Shown here one piece after another: positions 27,083 to 35,768 of a DNA stretch of 64,000 bases (position 1 is the first letter of the stretch; the number at the start of each line of letters is the position of its first letter). Both the position numbers and the translations under genes were made by a program. Below the pieces are notes generated by a model. That model saw only the letters and a program-made list of their open reading frames with translations, had not been told where the DNA came from and did no database searches. Source of the DNA: Devosia subaequoris. Its GTDB lineage: Bacteria > Pseudomonadota > Alphaproteobacteria > Rhizobiales > Devosiaceae. The stretch covers positions 1-64,000 of the forward strand of contig NZ_JACIEW010000003.1 of the NCBI RefSeq assembly GCF_014197055.1. Direction: 5' to 3'.

Positions 27083-28222
27083 ATGATCGATAACGCCTCT
27101 TTGCTGATCGGCATTGCCTTTTCCGGGGCCGCCCTCGTTCTGGCGCTCGTGATAGGCTGGCTCAATTCGCGGGCCGAAACCTACCTTATTCACGGCGCAA
27201 CCGGCATTGGCCTGATCGTATTGGCCATGGTCGCTCTCGGCCTGCGTGGGGACAGCTATACGCTGCTGACCCAGCTCATCCCCTTTCCGGTCATGCTCGC
27301 CGGCCTTGCCTATGTCTACTCGGGGTCTCGCCTGTTCAACTACAAGCCGGTGCGCCCGGCACTATGGATCGGTAGTGCCGCGATCATCCTGACGTTCATT
27401 CCACTCGCGCTCGGCCTGACCGGCGTCGGCACACTGATGCTCAATTTAAACGCCGGCGTCATACTGGCCCTTTGTGGCCTGGAATGCTGGCGCGGCCGCG
27501 CGGATGTCCGCTTGGCCATGGTGGCCAATGCCATCATCTATGGTCTGGTCGCCGCCTCCTTCCTCGCCTGCGCAATCATGCTGCTGGTAGAGGGGCAATG
27601 GATACTTGATGGGCCACCCGACAATCTCGCCGAAGACATCAACTCCATCATGTCGCTGGTCGGTCTGACCGGTATTGGCGCCATCACGCTGACCCTGCAC
27701 CACGCTCGCGCTGCCCGACGGCATCGCATGGAGGCCAATACCGATGCGCTGACCGGCGTCCTCAACCGGCGTGCCTTGTTCCAGGCCTTCAGCGACAACA
27801 CCCCAACGACCGGCTTGGCCGTGATCATGTTCGATCTCGATTGCTTCAAGCAGATCAACGACCATCTCGGCCACGCTCACGGTGACATGGTGCTCGTCCG
27901 CTTTGCTGATGTCCTGCGCAGCGAATTGCGCCACAGTGACATCATTGCCCGCATAGGCGGCGAGGAATTCTGCGCTATCCTGCCCGGTGGTGACCGTGAC
28001 ATGGCAGGGCACGCTGCCGAGCGGGTCAGGCGTGCCTTCGATGATCTGGCCCTGCCCGGCGGCAGCGAGACAGAAACCGCCACCGTCAGCGCCGGTCTCG
28101 CTGCCGCCGGCGAGGGTGAAACATTTTCCTCGGTTCTCAGCCGCGCCGACACTGCCCTCTACGGGGCCAAGGAGGCCGGTCGCAACCGTGTGCACATCGC
28201 TCCGTTTCGCCTGGTAGCCTGA
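27083..28222 (+). CDS. Membrane-bound diguanylate cyclase (GGDEF)
   Basis: 379 residues. About six membrane segments fill residues 5-200, followed by a linker and a GGDEF domain (about 210-375). The active site is GGEEF in IARIGGEEFCAILPGG, a functional variant. RHSD five residues before it is an intact product-inhibition I-site (RxxD). DALTGVLNRRALF and IMFDLDCFKQINDHLGHAHGD complete the fold. It makes cyclic di-GMP from GTP. The N-terminal membrane part has no sensor domain I recognise. The CHASE2-EAL protein at 41.9 kb is a possible opposing enzyme. Confidence 0.92.
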   Translation: MIDNASLLIGIAFSGAALVLALVIGWLNSRAETYLIHGATGIGLIVLAMVALGLRGDSYTLLTQLIPFPVMLAGLAYVYSGSRLFNYKPVRPALWIGSAAIILTFIPLALGLTGVGTLMLNLNAGVILALCGLECWRGRADVRLAMVANAIIYGLVAASFLACAIMLLVEGQWILDGPPDNLAEDINSIMSLVGLTGIGAITLTLHHARAARRHRMEANTDALTGVLNRRALFQAFSDNTPTTGLAVIMFDLDCFKQINDHLGHAHGDMVLVRFADVLRSELRHSDIIARIGGEEFCAILPGGDRDMAGHAAERVRRAFDDLALPGGSETETATVSAGLAAAGEGETFSSVLSRADTALYGAKEAGRNRVHIAPFRLVA

Positions 28223-28228
28223 GCGCGC

Positions 28229-28681
28229 CTACGCGCTCAGCGCCGCCCGCACCAGTCCGCTCGCCTTGCCAAAATCGATTCGTCCCGGATAGTCCGCCTT
28301 GAGCCGGGCAATCACCTTGCCCATGTCCTTGGGCCCCTCAGCGCCGGTAGCGGCAATCGCCGCAGCGATCGCCGCTGCAACCTCCTCGTCACTCAGTCCC
28401 TTGGGCAGGAATTCGTTGAGAATATCGATTTCTTCCTTTTCTACCGTGGCCAGGTCGCTGCGGCCCGCCTGGGCATAAATGGCAAAGCTCTCTTCGCGCT
28501 GCTTCACCATTTTCTGGATCATGGCCAGAATCTCGTCATTGGTGGCCGGCCCCTTGCCTTCGCCACGATTGGCAATGTCGCGGTCCTTGATCGCAGAATT
28601 GATCGACCGCAAAGTCGCGGTGCGCCGCTGATCCCGGGCCTTGAGCGCCAGTTTGAGCCCTTCGCTGATATCTTCGCGCAT
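28229..28681 (-). CDS. GatB/YqeY domain protein
   Basis: 150 residues from ATG 28681 (AAGGAA upstream). Helical, with the YqeY pattern MREDISEGLKLALKARD, then LRSINSAIKDRDI, EEIDILNEFLPKGLSDEEV and GKVIARLKADYPGRIDFGKAS. It resembles the tail domain of the tRNA amidotransferase GatB. It may interact with tRNA-charging complexes, but its function is not established. It is divergent from carA, a common neighbour in alphaproteobacteria. Confidence 0.92.
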   Translation of the reverse strand: MREDISEGLKLALKARDQRRTATLRSINSAIKDRDIANRGEGKGPATNDEILAMIQKMVKQREESFAIYAQAGRSDLATVEKEEIDILNEFLPKGLSDEEVAAAIAAAIAATGAEGPKDMGKVIARLKADYPGRIDFGKASGLVRAALSA

Positions 28682-28872
28682 GTTTCGTCTGGTTCCTTGC
28701 CATGCAATTTGTCGCCCCCATATAGGCAACAAACGCAGGCTTCGCCACTTGCGCTGTTGGGCCATGCCTTCTAAGAGGAGGCCTCAACCGACATCATTGC
28801 CACGGCTGTGGGCAGGCCTCCCCGCCACCACTCATGCCGCGCGCCCCGACAAACCGAGCTTGGAGACCCAAA

Positions 28873-30084
28873 GTGACCGGCTGGCAGCAGACCCCCGCGA
28901 CCGCAGTTCTGATTCTGGCGGACGGCACCCGCCTTGAGGGTTACGGCCTCGGCGCTGTTGGCCACGCAGCTGGTGAAGTGTGTTTCAACACCGCCATGAC
29001 CGGTTATCAGGAAGTGCTCACCGACCCCTCCTATGCCGGGCAGATCATCACCTTCACCTTCCCCCATATCGGCAATGTCGGCACCAATGACGACGACATC
29101 GAGACGGTGAACATGGCCGCCCTCTCGGGCGTCCGCGGCGTCGTGCTCAAGGCCGACATCACCAACCCGTCCAACTACCGCGCTGCAGAAAAGCTCGATG
29201 CCTGGCTCAAGAAGCGCAACATCATCGGCATCGCTGGCATCGACACTCGGGCCCTGACCGCACTGATCCGCGAAAAGGGCATGCCCAATGGCGTCATCGT
29301 CCATGAGCCAACCGGCCAGTTCGACGAGGGCTCCATTGCCGCCGAACTCAACGCCTTCCCCGGCCTTGAAGGTCTCGACCTCGCCAAGGAAGTCACCACT
29401 GCCCAGACCTATCACTGGGACCAGACCAGCTGGCAGTGGAATGTTGGCTACGGCACGCTGGAAAACCCAGAATTCCACGTCGTCGCCATCGATTACGGCG
29501 CCAAGCGCAACATTCTGCGCTGCCTCGCCGATCAGGGTGCCAAGGTCACCGTCGTGCCTGCCACTGCTTCGGCAGACGACATCCTGGCCCACAATCCCGA
29601 TGCGGTCTTCCTCTCCAACGGCCCCGGCGATCCGGCCGAGACCGGCACTTACGCCGTCCCGACCATTCAGAAGCTCATGGAAACCGGTAAACCCATGTTC
29701 GGCATCTGCCTTGGTCACCAGCTCATGGGCCTGGCCCTGGGCGGCAAGACCTCCAAGATGCATCAGGGCCATCACGGTGCCAATCACCCGGTCAAGGATC
29801 TGACCACCGGCAAAGTCGAGATCACCTCGATGAACCACGGTTTCGCCGTGGATGCCGACAGCCTGCCCGCTGGCGTCACCCAGACCCACGTGTCCCTGTT
29901 CGATGGCTCCAACGCCGGCCTCGCCGTCGACGGCAAGCCGATCTTCTCGGTGCAGTACCACCCCGAAGCCAGCCCCGGCCCCCAGGACAGCCACTATCTG
30001 TTCACGCGCTTCCTTAATCAGGTTCGCAAGCAGAAGGGCCTGCCCGAAAAGGCCGAATATATTGCGCCGGGCGCCGCGGCCTGA
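28873..30084 (+). CDS. carA: Carbamoyl-phosphate synthase small subunit CarA
   Basis: 403 residues from a GTG at 28873 with GGAG seven bases upstream; the open frame from 28834 would add a non-conserved leader. An N-terminal CarA domain (ADGTRLEGYGLGAVGHAAGEVCFNTAMTGYQE region) is followed by a class I glutamine amidotransferase. Its catalytic Cys is in FGICLGHQLMGLA and the His-Glu pair in YHPEASPGPQD. It supplies ammonia from glutamine to CarB for arginine and pyrimidine synthesis. carB lies about 23 kb away on the same strand. Confidence 0.97.
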   Translation: MTGWQQTPATAVLILADGTRLEGYGLGAVGHAAGEVCFNTAMTGYQEVLTDPSYAGQIITFTFPHIGNVGTNDDDIETVNMAALSGVRGVVLKADITNPSNYRAAEKLDAWLKKRNIIGIAGIDTRALTALIREKGMPNGVIVHEPTGQFDEGSIAAELNAFPGLEGLDLAKEVTTAQTYHWDQTSWQWNVGYGTLENPEFHVVAIDYGAKRNILRCLADQGAKVTVVPATASADDILAHNPDAVFLSNGPGDPAETGTYAVPTIQKLMETGKPMFGICLGHQLMGLALGGKTSKMHQGHHGANHPVKDLTTGKVEITSMNHGFAVDADSLPAGVTQTHVSLFDGSNAGLAVDGKPIFSVQYHPEASPGPQDSHYLFTRFLNQVRKQKGLPEKAEYIAPGAAA

Positions 30085-30126
30085 TCCACTCGGGATCTCC
30101 CCTCGAGTCTCATCAGCAGCACGTCC

Positions 30127-30843
30127 ATGAACAAAGATATCGTTGCAGGCCTCAAGGGCGGCGCGGTCATCGCGCTGTCCGCCTCACCCTTTGCGGTGCT
30201 GTTCGGTGCCGTCGCCGTCGATAATGGCCTGACTGTGTTCGATGCGGCACTGATGAGCGCCACCATCTATGCAGGTGCCAGCCAGCTTGTCGGCATTGAG
30301 CTGTTCGGCCAGCAGGTCGCCCCCTGGCTCATCGTTCTCTCGATCTTCGCCGTCAATTTCCGCCACATTCTTTATTCGGCCGCCATCGCCCGGCACATTC
30401 GCGGCTATAGCCTCTTGCAGAAGGCCATTGCCTTCTTCTTCCTTACCGACCCCCAATTTGCCGAAGCGATCCGTCGCGCCGAACAGGGTAGGCCCCTGAC
30501 TTTCACCTGGTACATGGCCTTTGCCCTGGTCTTCTATTTCTCCTGGCTGTTCTTTTCGACCCTGGGCGCCTGGTTCGGCTCCATGCTGGGCGACCCAAAG
30601 GCCTGGGCCATCGATGTGCTGCTGCCTATCTACTTTCTGGGGCTGGTCCTTGCATTCCGACGCAAGCCGGGTTTCTACCCGGTTGTCGCTGCCAGCATGG
30701 TCGGCTCGGTCGCCGGCTACTACTTTGTCGGCTCGCCCTGGCATGTGAGCATCGGCGCCATTTGCGGCGTCCTGGTTGCAGCCCTTCTGCCCCTGCCAGC
30801 GCAACCTGTTGCAGCAGAAGTCAGTGAAGAGGCCGCCTCCTGA
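30127..30843 (+). CDS. azlC: AzlC-family branched-chain amino acid exporter subunit
   Basis: 238 residues with about five to six membrane segments. It begins with the AzlC block (GGAVIALSASPFAVLFGAVAVDNG, then GASQLVGIELFGQQVAPWLIVLSIFAVNFRHILYSA). With AzlD it exports branched-chain amino acids or analogues (E. coli YgaZ/YgaH is the valine exporter). Its stop overlaps the azlD ATG by one base (TGATG). Confidence 0.92.
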   Translation: MNKDIVAGLKGGAVIALSASPFAVLFGAVAVDNGLTVFDAALMSATIYAGASQLVGIELFGQQVAPWLIVLSIFAVNFRHILYSAAIARHIRGYSLLQKAIAFFFLTDPQFAEAIRRAEQGRPLTFTWYMAFALVFYFSWLFFSTLGAWFGSMLGDPKAWAIDVLLPIYFLGLVLAFRRKPGFYPVVAASMVGSVAGYYFVGSPWHVSIGAICGVLVAALLPLPAQPVAAEVSEEAAS

Positions 30844-31148
30844 TGGACGATCTTTCCATTCTCTGGCTGATCCTGGCCGCCGCCCTCGCAACCTACGCCA
30901 CACGGGTCGGTGGCTATGTCCTTATCACCCGCATGCGCACCCTGCCGCCCCGTCTCGAGCAGGCGCTTAACGCTGTGCCAGCGGCCGTGTTGACCACCCT
31001 CTGGGCACCGGCCTTCTTCACCAATGGCTGGGATGTGCGCCTCGCCTTGATCGCCGCGGCGCTGGTCAGCCTGCGCTATCCGGGCCTGATCATGCTCGCC
31101 GCCGGCTGGGCTGCGGCCATGCTGGCCCGGCATCTATTTGGGCTTTAG
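30843..31148 (+). CDS. azlD: AzlD-family exporter subunit
   Basis: 101 residues, four hydrophobic segments, typical AzlD (LAAALATYATRVGGYVLI, LNAVPAAVLTTLWAPAFF, RYPGLIMLAAGWAAAMLAR). It is the small partner of AzlC and translationally coupled to it. Its end overlaps the end of the converging small gene by a few bases. Confidence 0.9.
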   Translation: MDDLSILWLILAAALATYATRVGGYVLITRMRTLPPRLEQALNAVPAAVLTTLWAPAFFTNGWDVRLALIAAALVSLRYPGLIMLAAGWAAAMLARHLFGL

Positions 31149-31318
31149 TCGCCGCTATTCTCCCTTGAACTGACGCCACGCGAGCCGTTGGTCCCGCGCT
31201 CTTGTTCACGCCGCTCGCCCGTTTCCTGCTTGTCCCTGGACTGCGACGCGCCGCTATCTTCGCGGGGCCGCTCGATTTCGTCAGGCTGCGCCGGACCGGT
31301 CTTCTGATGTTTGTCCAT
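31145..31318 (-). CDS. Short hydrophilic hypothetical protein
   Basis: 57 residues from ATG 31318 with GGAG seven bases before it. It is almost entirely polar (Glu, Arg, Gln, Ser, Asp), has no hydrophobic core and is probably disordered. The frame is also open upstream, but the ribosome-binding site favours this start. Its overlap with the azlD end makes it uncertain whether it is a real gene. Confidence 0.4.
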   Translation of the reverse strand: MDKHQKTGPAQPDEIERPREDSGASQSRDKQETGERREQERGTNGSRGVSSRENSGD

Positions 31319-31385
31319 GTTATCGCTCCACTGGCTGAGCATACTCAACGGATCGCGCCCGATTGAGTTCGCTTCATGCTCGGCA

Positions 31386-31892
31386 TCAGGCCCATTTCTC
31401 CAGCACCGGGCCGCCTTGCCCGCCGACCGGATCGCTTTTCGGCAGTGGCACCTGCGCGATCCGTTCATCCGCCCCGGGCCGCTCGCCCGCCTCTCCTCGC
31501 ATCAGGTCGGCACTGAAACCCGGCGGGTAGGCGCCCACCACCAGAAAATCGTCGCTGGCTTCCAATTTCTTGTGGCCCGTCCCCGCCGGCAGCACGATCA
31601 CGTCTCCTGCCGAAACCGAGAACTCGCGTCCCTCAGGCCCGCCCAGTAGCAGCCGTGCATGGCCCTGCGCCACGCCCAGGCACTCATGGGTATTGGAGTG
31701 ATAATGATGGTAGTCATACACGCTCCACCGCCAGGCGCTCGGCCAGCCATTGACGTCAAACAGCGCCTCCAGGGCCTCCGCCGAGGGCGACGAAAGCGCT
31801 CCCTTGTAGATTATCGTTGGCAGCACGGTGTTGGGAATGGTGCCGCTATCGGCGAAATGTTCCAGTGTAACTCCAGCCAGGTTGCCTTGCAT
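31386..31892 (-). CDS. Cupin-domain protein (YjlB-like)
   Basis: 168 residues with one cupin barrel. Motif 1 is the YHSNTHECLGVAQGHARLLLGG region, with histidines for a metal; motif 2 is DVIVLPAGTGHKKL. It resembles Bacillus YjlB-type cupins of unknown function. Next to the neutral zinc peptidase on the same strand but 51 bases apart, so it could be in one transcript with it. No substrate can be inferred. Confidence 0.85.
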   Translation of the reverse strand: MQGNLAGVTLEHFADSGTIPNTVLPTIIYKGALSSPSAEALEALFDVNGWPSAWRWSVYDYHHYHSNTHECLGVAQGHARLLLGGPEGREFSVSAGDVIVLPAGTGHKKLEASDDFLVVGAYPPGFSADLMRGEAGERPGADERIAQVPLPKSDPVGGQGGPVLEKWA

Positions 31893-31943
31893 GTGCGCCT
31901 CCGTTGCAGCCCATGCAACGCGCGAGCCCCATCGCTGGTTCGG

Positions 31944-32864
31944 CTACACATTGCCCGAAAAAGTATCGCAATCGCCCGGATTGCCCGACTGATAGCCCCG
32001 TTCGAACCATGCTTGCCGCTGCGCCGACGTGCCGTGGTTGAAGGTCTTGGGTACGGCAAAGCCCTGCATGCGCCTTTGCAAGGTATCATCACCGATCTGG
32101 TTGGCGGCGTTCAGCGCTTCCTCGATATCGCCCCTATCAAGCAGGTTTTCCTGTCCCGCATAGTTGGCCCAGACCCCGGCGTAGCAATCGGCCTGCAATT
32201 CCACCCGCACCGACCAGGCATTGGCCTCTTCCAGGCTCATCGACTGCCGCGCCTGGTTGAATTCGGGCAAGACCCCGGTCAGGTTCTGGATATGGTGCCC
32301 CACTTCATGGGCCAGCACATAGGCCTGGGCAAAATCGCCCGGCGCGCCGAACTGGCGGTGCAATTGGTCATAAAAGGAAAGGTCGATATAGACCTTGCTG
32401 TCCCCCGGGCAGTAAAACGGCCCCACCGAGCTGTCCGCTGCTCCGCAGGCTGTGTTCACCGCATCGGTAAACAGCACCACTGTCGGCTCGGGATAGTCTT
32501 CCCCGATGGCGGCAAACTGCGCGCTCCACAGATCCTCAGTTTCCTTGACCACCACGCCCACGAAATCGGCCAGCTCGTCCTGCCCCTCCGCTGGAAGCTG
32601 TCGCGACGTCGCATTGGCACTCGGCGCACCGCCCGATCCGCCGGAGAGCATGTCCAGGGGATTCTGCCCGGTGGCAAACCAGATGATCCCCAGCACCACC
32701 ACAATGCCGATCAGTCCCGATATGCCGCCGCGCGAACCACGCCCGCCGGTCGGAATGCGAATGCCGCCGCTGCGTCCCAAACCGCCCAGCCCACCAAGAC
32801 CGCCGCGCCGCTGCCCGCGTCGATCCTCGATATTGGAGCTGCGCTCCCGACCCCGCCACTTCAT
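31944..32864 (-). CDS. Neutral zinc metallopeptidase (YpfJ/KPN_02809 family)
   Basis: 306 residues. A basic glycine- and arginine-rich N-terminus is followed by one membrane anchor (about 47-66), then a periplasmic peptidase domain. The zinc motif HEVGHH stands in AYVLAHEVGHHIQNL; a downstream Glu in the VELQADCYAGVW block is the likely third ligand, as in this family. Two Cys pairs may form disulfides. Substrates are unknown. Confidence 0.92.
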   Translation of the reverse strand: MKWRGRERSSNIEDRRGQRRGGLGGLGGLGRSGGIRIPTGGRGSRGGISGLIGIVVVLGIIWFATGQNPLDMLSGGSGGAPSANATSRQLPAEGQDELADFVGVVVKETEDLWSAQFAAIGEDYPEPTVVLFTDAVNTACGAADSSVGPFYCPGDSKVYIDLSFYDQLHRQFGAPGDFAQAYVLAHEVGHHIQNLTGVLPEFNQARQSMSLEEANAWSVRVELQADCYAGVWANYAGQENLLDRGDIEEALNAANQIGDDTLQRRMQGFAVPKTFNHGTSAQRQAWFERGYQSGNPGDCDTFSGNV

Positions 32865-33020
32865 CGTCGCGCGCCTTTCACATTTTCATGGACGCTAGCA
32901 GTAAGTGAAGTGCGGGGGAACTCGTTCCACGCGGGCATCCCAACGAACGCAAAGCCCACTTCCCTACCAGGGAGAGGTAAGGGCGCCCAGTCCGAAAGGC
33001 TTTCGGCGAGCTGGGAGAGG

Positions 33021-34493
33021 CTATCCCGCCACCTTTGCCACCGTCGCCCGGGCACCTTCGTCGAACAGGCTCTCCAGATGCCCGACGACCACCGCGCGGA
33101 ATTCCGCATTCCCCGCCAGATCGGCCCCGAACACTTCGCTCAGCCCGACCAGCCCGTCAAACAGCGCCTCGGCATCGTCCCCGGCATCAGCGGCAATTGC
33201 ATGCATTTTGAGCGCAAGCGGATCGCGCACATCGATCTCACCGCCATCCTCGGCGACGCCGGTCACATAGCGCATCCATGCCGCCACCCCCAGCGCCAGC
33301 CGCTTAAAGCCCAGCCCTGCCTTCAAACGGTCGCGGATCGTCCCAAGCAATCTCTGCGGCAGTTTCTGGCTGCCATCCATCGCGATCTGCCAGGTCCGGT
33401 GCTTCAGCGCCGGATTGGCGAACCGCTCCAACAACTGATCGCGATAGGCCTCCAGATCGACGCCGGGCATGTCCAGGGTCGGCATGGCTTCTTCGGTCAT
33501 CAAGTCATGGATGAGCTTTACATAGGCCGCATCGCCCATAACCTCGGCGATATACTCATAGCCCCCCAGGTAACCGGCATAAGCCATGGTCGAATGAGAG
33601 CCATTGAGCATGCGCAGCTTCATCAGCTCGAACGGCTCGACATCCTCGACCAATTGCGCGCCCACCGTCTCGAATTCAGGACGCCCGGACGGGAAATGAT
33701 CCTCGATCACCCATTGGGTGAAGGGTTCGGTCATGATCGGCCAGGCATCTTCCGCGCCGATCAATCCGGCGACCTCGTCCCGGTCCGCATCGGCCGTCGA
33801 GGGCACGATGCGGTCCACCATGGTCGAGGGGAAGGCAACAGACTTGATCCATTCCCTAAGTTCGGCATCACGCAACGCGGCAAAGGCGGTCACGATCCGC
33901 TTCGCCGTTTCGCCATTGCTCGGCAGATTATCGCAGCTCATTACCGTGAAAGGAGCCACACCCGCCGCCTTGCGTCGCGCCAGCGCCTCCACCAGCATGC
34001 CCGGCGCCGATTTCGGCGCTGTCGGATTGTCGAGATCATGCACAATGTCGGCATGCTTCTGGTCCAGTTCGCCAGTTGCCGGATCGTGGCAATAACCCTT
34101 TTCCGTGACCGTCAACGACACGATGCGAATGGCCGGATCGGCCATCAGCGTCAGCAATTCCTCGCGTTGCGTATTGGCATCCATCACCGAAAGGATCGAG
34201 CCAATGACCCGCGGATGCGTGCCCTCGGCATCGCGCACGGCAATCGTATAAAGCCCGTCCTGCGGCTCCAGCGCCTCCTTGGTGTCTGGCCGGCGAAGGC
34301 TGGCCCCGACAATGCCCCAGCTCGGGTCCTTGCCCAGCAGATCGTCGACATAGACCGCCATATGCGCCCGGTGAAATGCCCCGATCCCCAGATGCACGAT
34401 TCCCGGTGTCACCTTGGCCCGGTCATAGCCAGGCACTTTCGTGCCCTTGGCGAGTGTGGCAAGGCTGGCTGTGTTGAGGCGCGGGCTGGACAC
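33021..34493 (-). CDS. Mannitol dehydrogenase-family oxidoreductase, probably fructuronate reductase
   Basis: 490 residues from a GTG at 34493 with GAGGAG seven bases upstream; the frame is open much further but that region is the intergenic operator. The N-terminal NAD-binding domain begins PGIVHLGIGAFHRAHMAVY, and the C-terminal domain has the catalytic Lys and Asn/His in KLRMLNGSHSTMAY. The length is that of the mannitol 2-dehydrogenase/fructuronate reductase family. The divergent KDG kinase gene favours fructuronate reductase (UxuB) in glucuronate breakdown, which ends in 2-keto-3-deoxygluconate. Mannitol or arabinitol dehydrogenase remains possible. Confidence 0.85.
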   Translation of the reverse strand: MSSPRLNTASLATLAKGTKVPGYDRAKVTPGIVHLGIGAFHRAHMAVYVDDLLGKDPSWGIVGASLRRPDTKEALEPQDGLYTIAVRDAEGTHPRVIGSILSVMDANTQREELLTLMADPAIRIVSLTVTEKGYCHDPATGELDQKHADIVHDLDNPTAPKSAPGMLVEALARRKAAGVAPFTVMSCDNLPSNGETAKRIVTAFAALRDAELREWIKSVAFPSTMVDRIVPSTADADRDEVAGLIGAEDAWPIMTEPFTQWVIEDHFPSGRPEFETVGAQLVEDVEPFELMKLRMLNGSHSTMAYAGYLGGYEYIAEVMGDAAYVKLIHDLMTEEAMPTLDMPGVDLEAYRDQLLERFANPALKHRTWQIAMDGSQKLPQRLLGTIRDRLKAGLGFKRLALGVAAWMRYVTGVAEDGGEIDVRDPLALKMHAIAADAGDDAEALFDGLVGLSEVFGADLAGNAEFRAVVVGHLESLFDEGARATVAKVAG

Positions 34494-34517
34494 GGAAAAT
34501 CTCCTCGAGACATGCGG

Positions 34518-34536
34518 CTTCCATCTTGTATGGAAG
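34518..34536. promoter_or_regulatory. Inverted repeat between the divergent sugar genes
   Basis: CTTCCAT and ATGGAAG are perfect seven-base arms around CTTGT, in the 133-base gap between the dehydrogenase and kinase start codons. Its size and place suggest an operator controlling both genes. No regulator gene lies beside it. Confidence 0.5.
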
Positions 34537-34626
34537 TTTGACGCAAGATAGAGCCTCTTTAGTGGCAAGCCCTTGCCGGAGCAAGCCCGCACCGTCATAA
34601 CCCCGTTGAAGTTCAGGAGGAAATCC

Positions 34627-35535
34627 GTGGCCAAACGCATCGTCTCAATCGGGGAATGCATGATCGAGATGAGCGGTGGCGAAGACCGCACCTATCGCCT
34701 CGGCTATGCCGGCGACACGCTCAACACCGCCTGGTACCTCCGCGCCCTGCTCGATAAGGACTGGTCGGTCGACTACGTCACCGCTCTTGGTCAGGACCGC
34801 TACTCGGCCGACATCCGCGCTTTTCTTGATGGCAACGGCATCGGCACCGGTCACATCCAGACCATTTATGATCGCCGTCCCGGCCTCTACATGATCCACC
34901 AGGAAAACGGCGACCGGCACTTCACCTATTGGCGCGACAGCTCCGCTGCCAAGCTGCTGGCCGACGACAAGTCTGCGCTCGCCAATGCCGTCGAAGGCGC
35001 CGAACTGGTCTATTTCTCCGGCATTACCCTGGCCATCCTTGCCCCCCGCGCCCGCGGCCGCCTGCTCGGCGCCATCGTCAAGGCACGCGACAATGGCGCC
35101 AGGATTGCCTTTGACACCAATCTCAGGCCTGCCCTCTGGTCCTCTCCCCGCGTCATGGCCGGCGTGCTGACGGCCGCCGCCAGCCTGTGCGACATCGTCC
35201 TGCCCACCCATACCGATGAAGCGCCGCTGTTTGGCGACAAGACCATCGACGATACCGCCGACCGCTATCTCGAACTCGGCGTCGAGGAAGTCGTGGTCAA
35301 GGACGGCGCCGGGGATGCCCTGATCGCCACCGCCAGCGAGCGGGTCCGCATCGCGCCGCCCCCAGGCACCAATGTGGTCGACGCCACCGGCGCTGGCGAC
35401 AGCTTCAACGGCGCCTATCTCTCAGCCCGCCTAAATGGCAGATCCCTGCACGACGCCGCCGCCGCTGCCCACCGCACCGCCGGCATCGTCATCGGCCACA
35501 AGGGCGCTCTGGTGGATCCAAAGCTGGTTCAATAG
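34627..35535 (+). CDS. kdgK: PfkB-family sugar kinase, probably 2-keto-3-deoxygluconate kinase
   Basis: 302 residues from a GTG at 34627 with AGGAGG six bases upstream. Ribokinase/PfkB fold with the start IVSIGECMIEMSGG, GYAGDTLNTAWYLRALL (typical of KdgK), and the C-terminal anion-hole motif VVDATGAGDSFNGAYL carrying the catalytic Asp. It would phosphorylate KDG at C6. Together with the divergent fructuronate-type reductase this outlines hexuronate catabolism. Confidence 0.85.
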   Translation: MAKRIVSIGECMIEMSGGEDRTYRLGYAGDTLNTAWYLRALLDKDWSVDYVTALGQDRYSADIRAFLDGNGIGTGHIQTIYDRRPGLYMIHQENGDRHFTYWRDSSAAKLLADDKSALANAVEGAELVYFSGITLAILAPRARGRLLGAIVKARDNGARIAFDTNLRPALWSSPRVMAGVLTAAASLCDIVLPTHTDEAPLFGDKTIDDTADRYLELGVEEVVVKDGAGDALIATASERVRIAPPPGTNVVDATGAGDSFNGAYLSARLNGRSLHDAAAAAHRTAGIVIGHKGALVDPKLVQ

Positions 35536-35585
35536 ACAAGTCTGACCTGCCCCGCTTCTGCGCGAGGAAAGTGTTCGTCATCAAA

Positions 35586-35603
35586 CTGTCATAAATTGAC
35601 CAA
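35586..35603 (+). promoter_or_regulatory. Partial PHO box upstream of cpdB
   Basis: The first half CTGTCATAAAT is a perfect match to the PhoB consensus. The second half (TGACCAA) matches only at some positions. It lies about 165 bases before the cpdB ATG. A phosphate-releasing enzyme is a logical PhoB target. Confidence 0.5.
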
Positions 35604-35654
35604 CCGGTAAAAACTTCATAGCGTCTCCATCCAGCCGTCATGCGCTCGTCACTT

Positions 35655-35756
35655 GAGCAAGGCATGAGCGGTCTGCTCCCCGTGGACGGGGAAGCGCCAA
35701 GAACCGGTCGAAAACCGGCCGCCGGGAGCACGCCCCCGGCAAAGCGGCACTTCATT
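35655..35756 (+). promoter_or_regulatory. Highly structured 5' leader of cpdB
   Basis: Three successive stem-loops can form just before the ribosome-binding site: CCCCGT/ACGGGG, CCGGTC-AAAA-CCGG and GCCGGG/CCCCGGC. No known riboswitch class is recognised. It may regulate translation or stabilise the message. Confidence 0.4.
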
Positions 35757-35768
35757 GGAGACGATCAA

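Noticed and set aside
31659..34541. 960-codon open frame on the plus strand across cupin, peptidase and dehydrogenase genes
   Set aside because: It runs antisense to three recognised genes; its sequence is typical shadow coding of GC-rich DNA.
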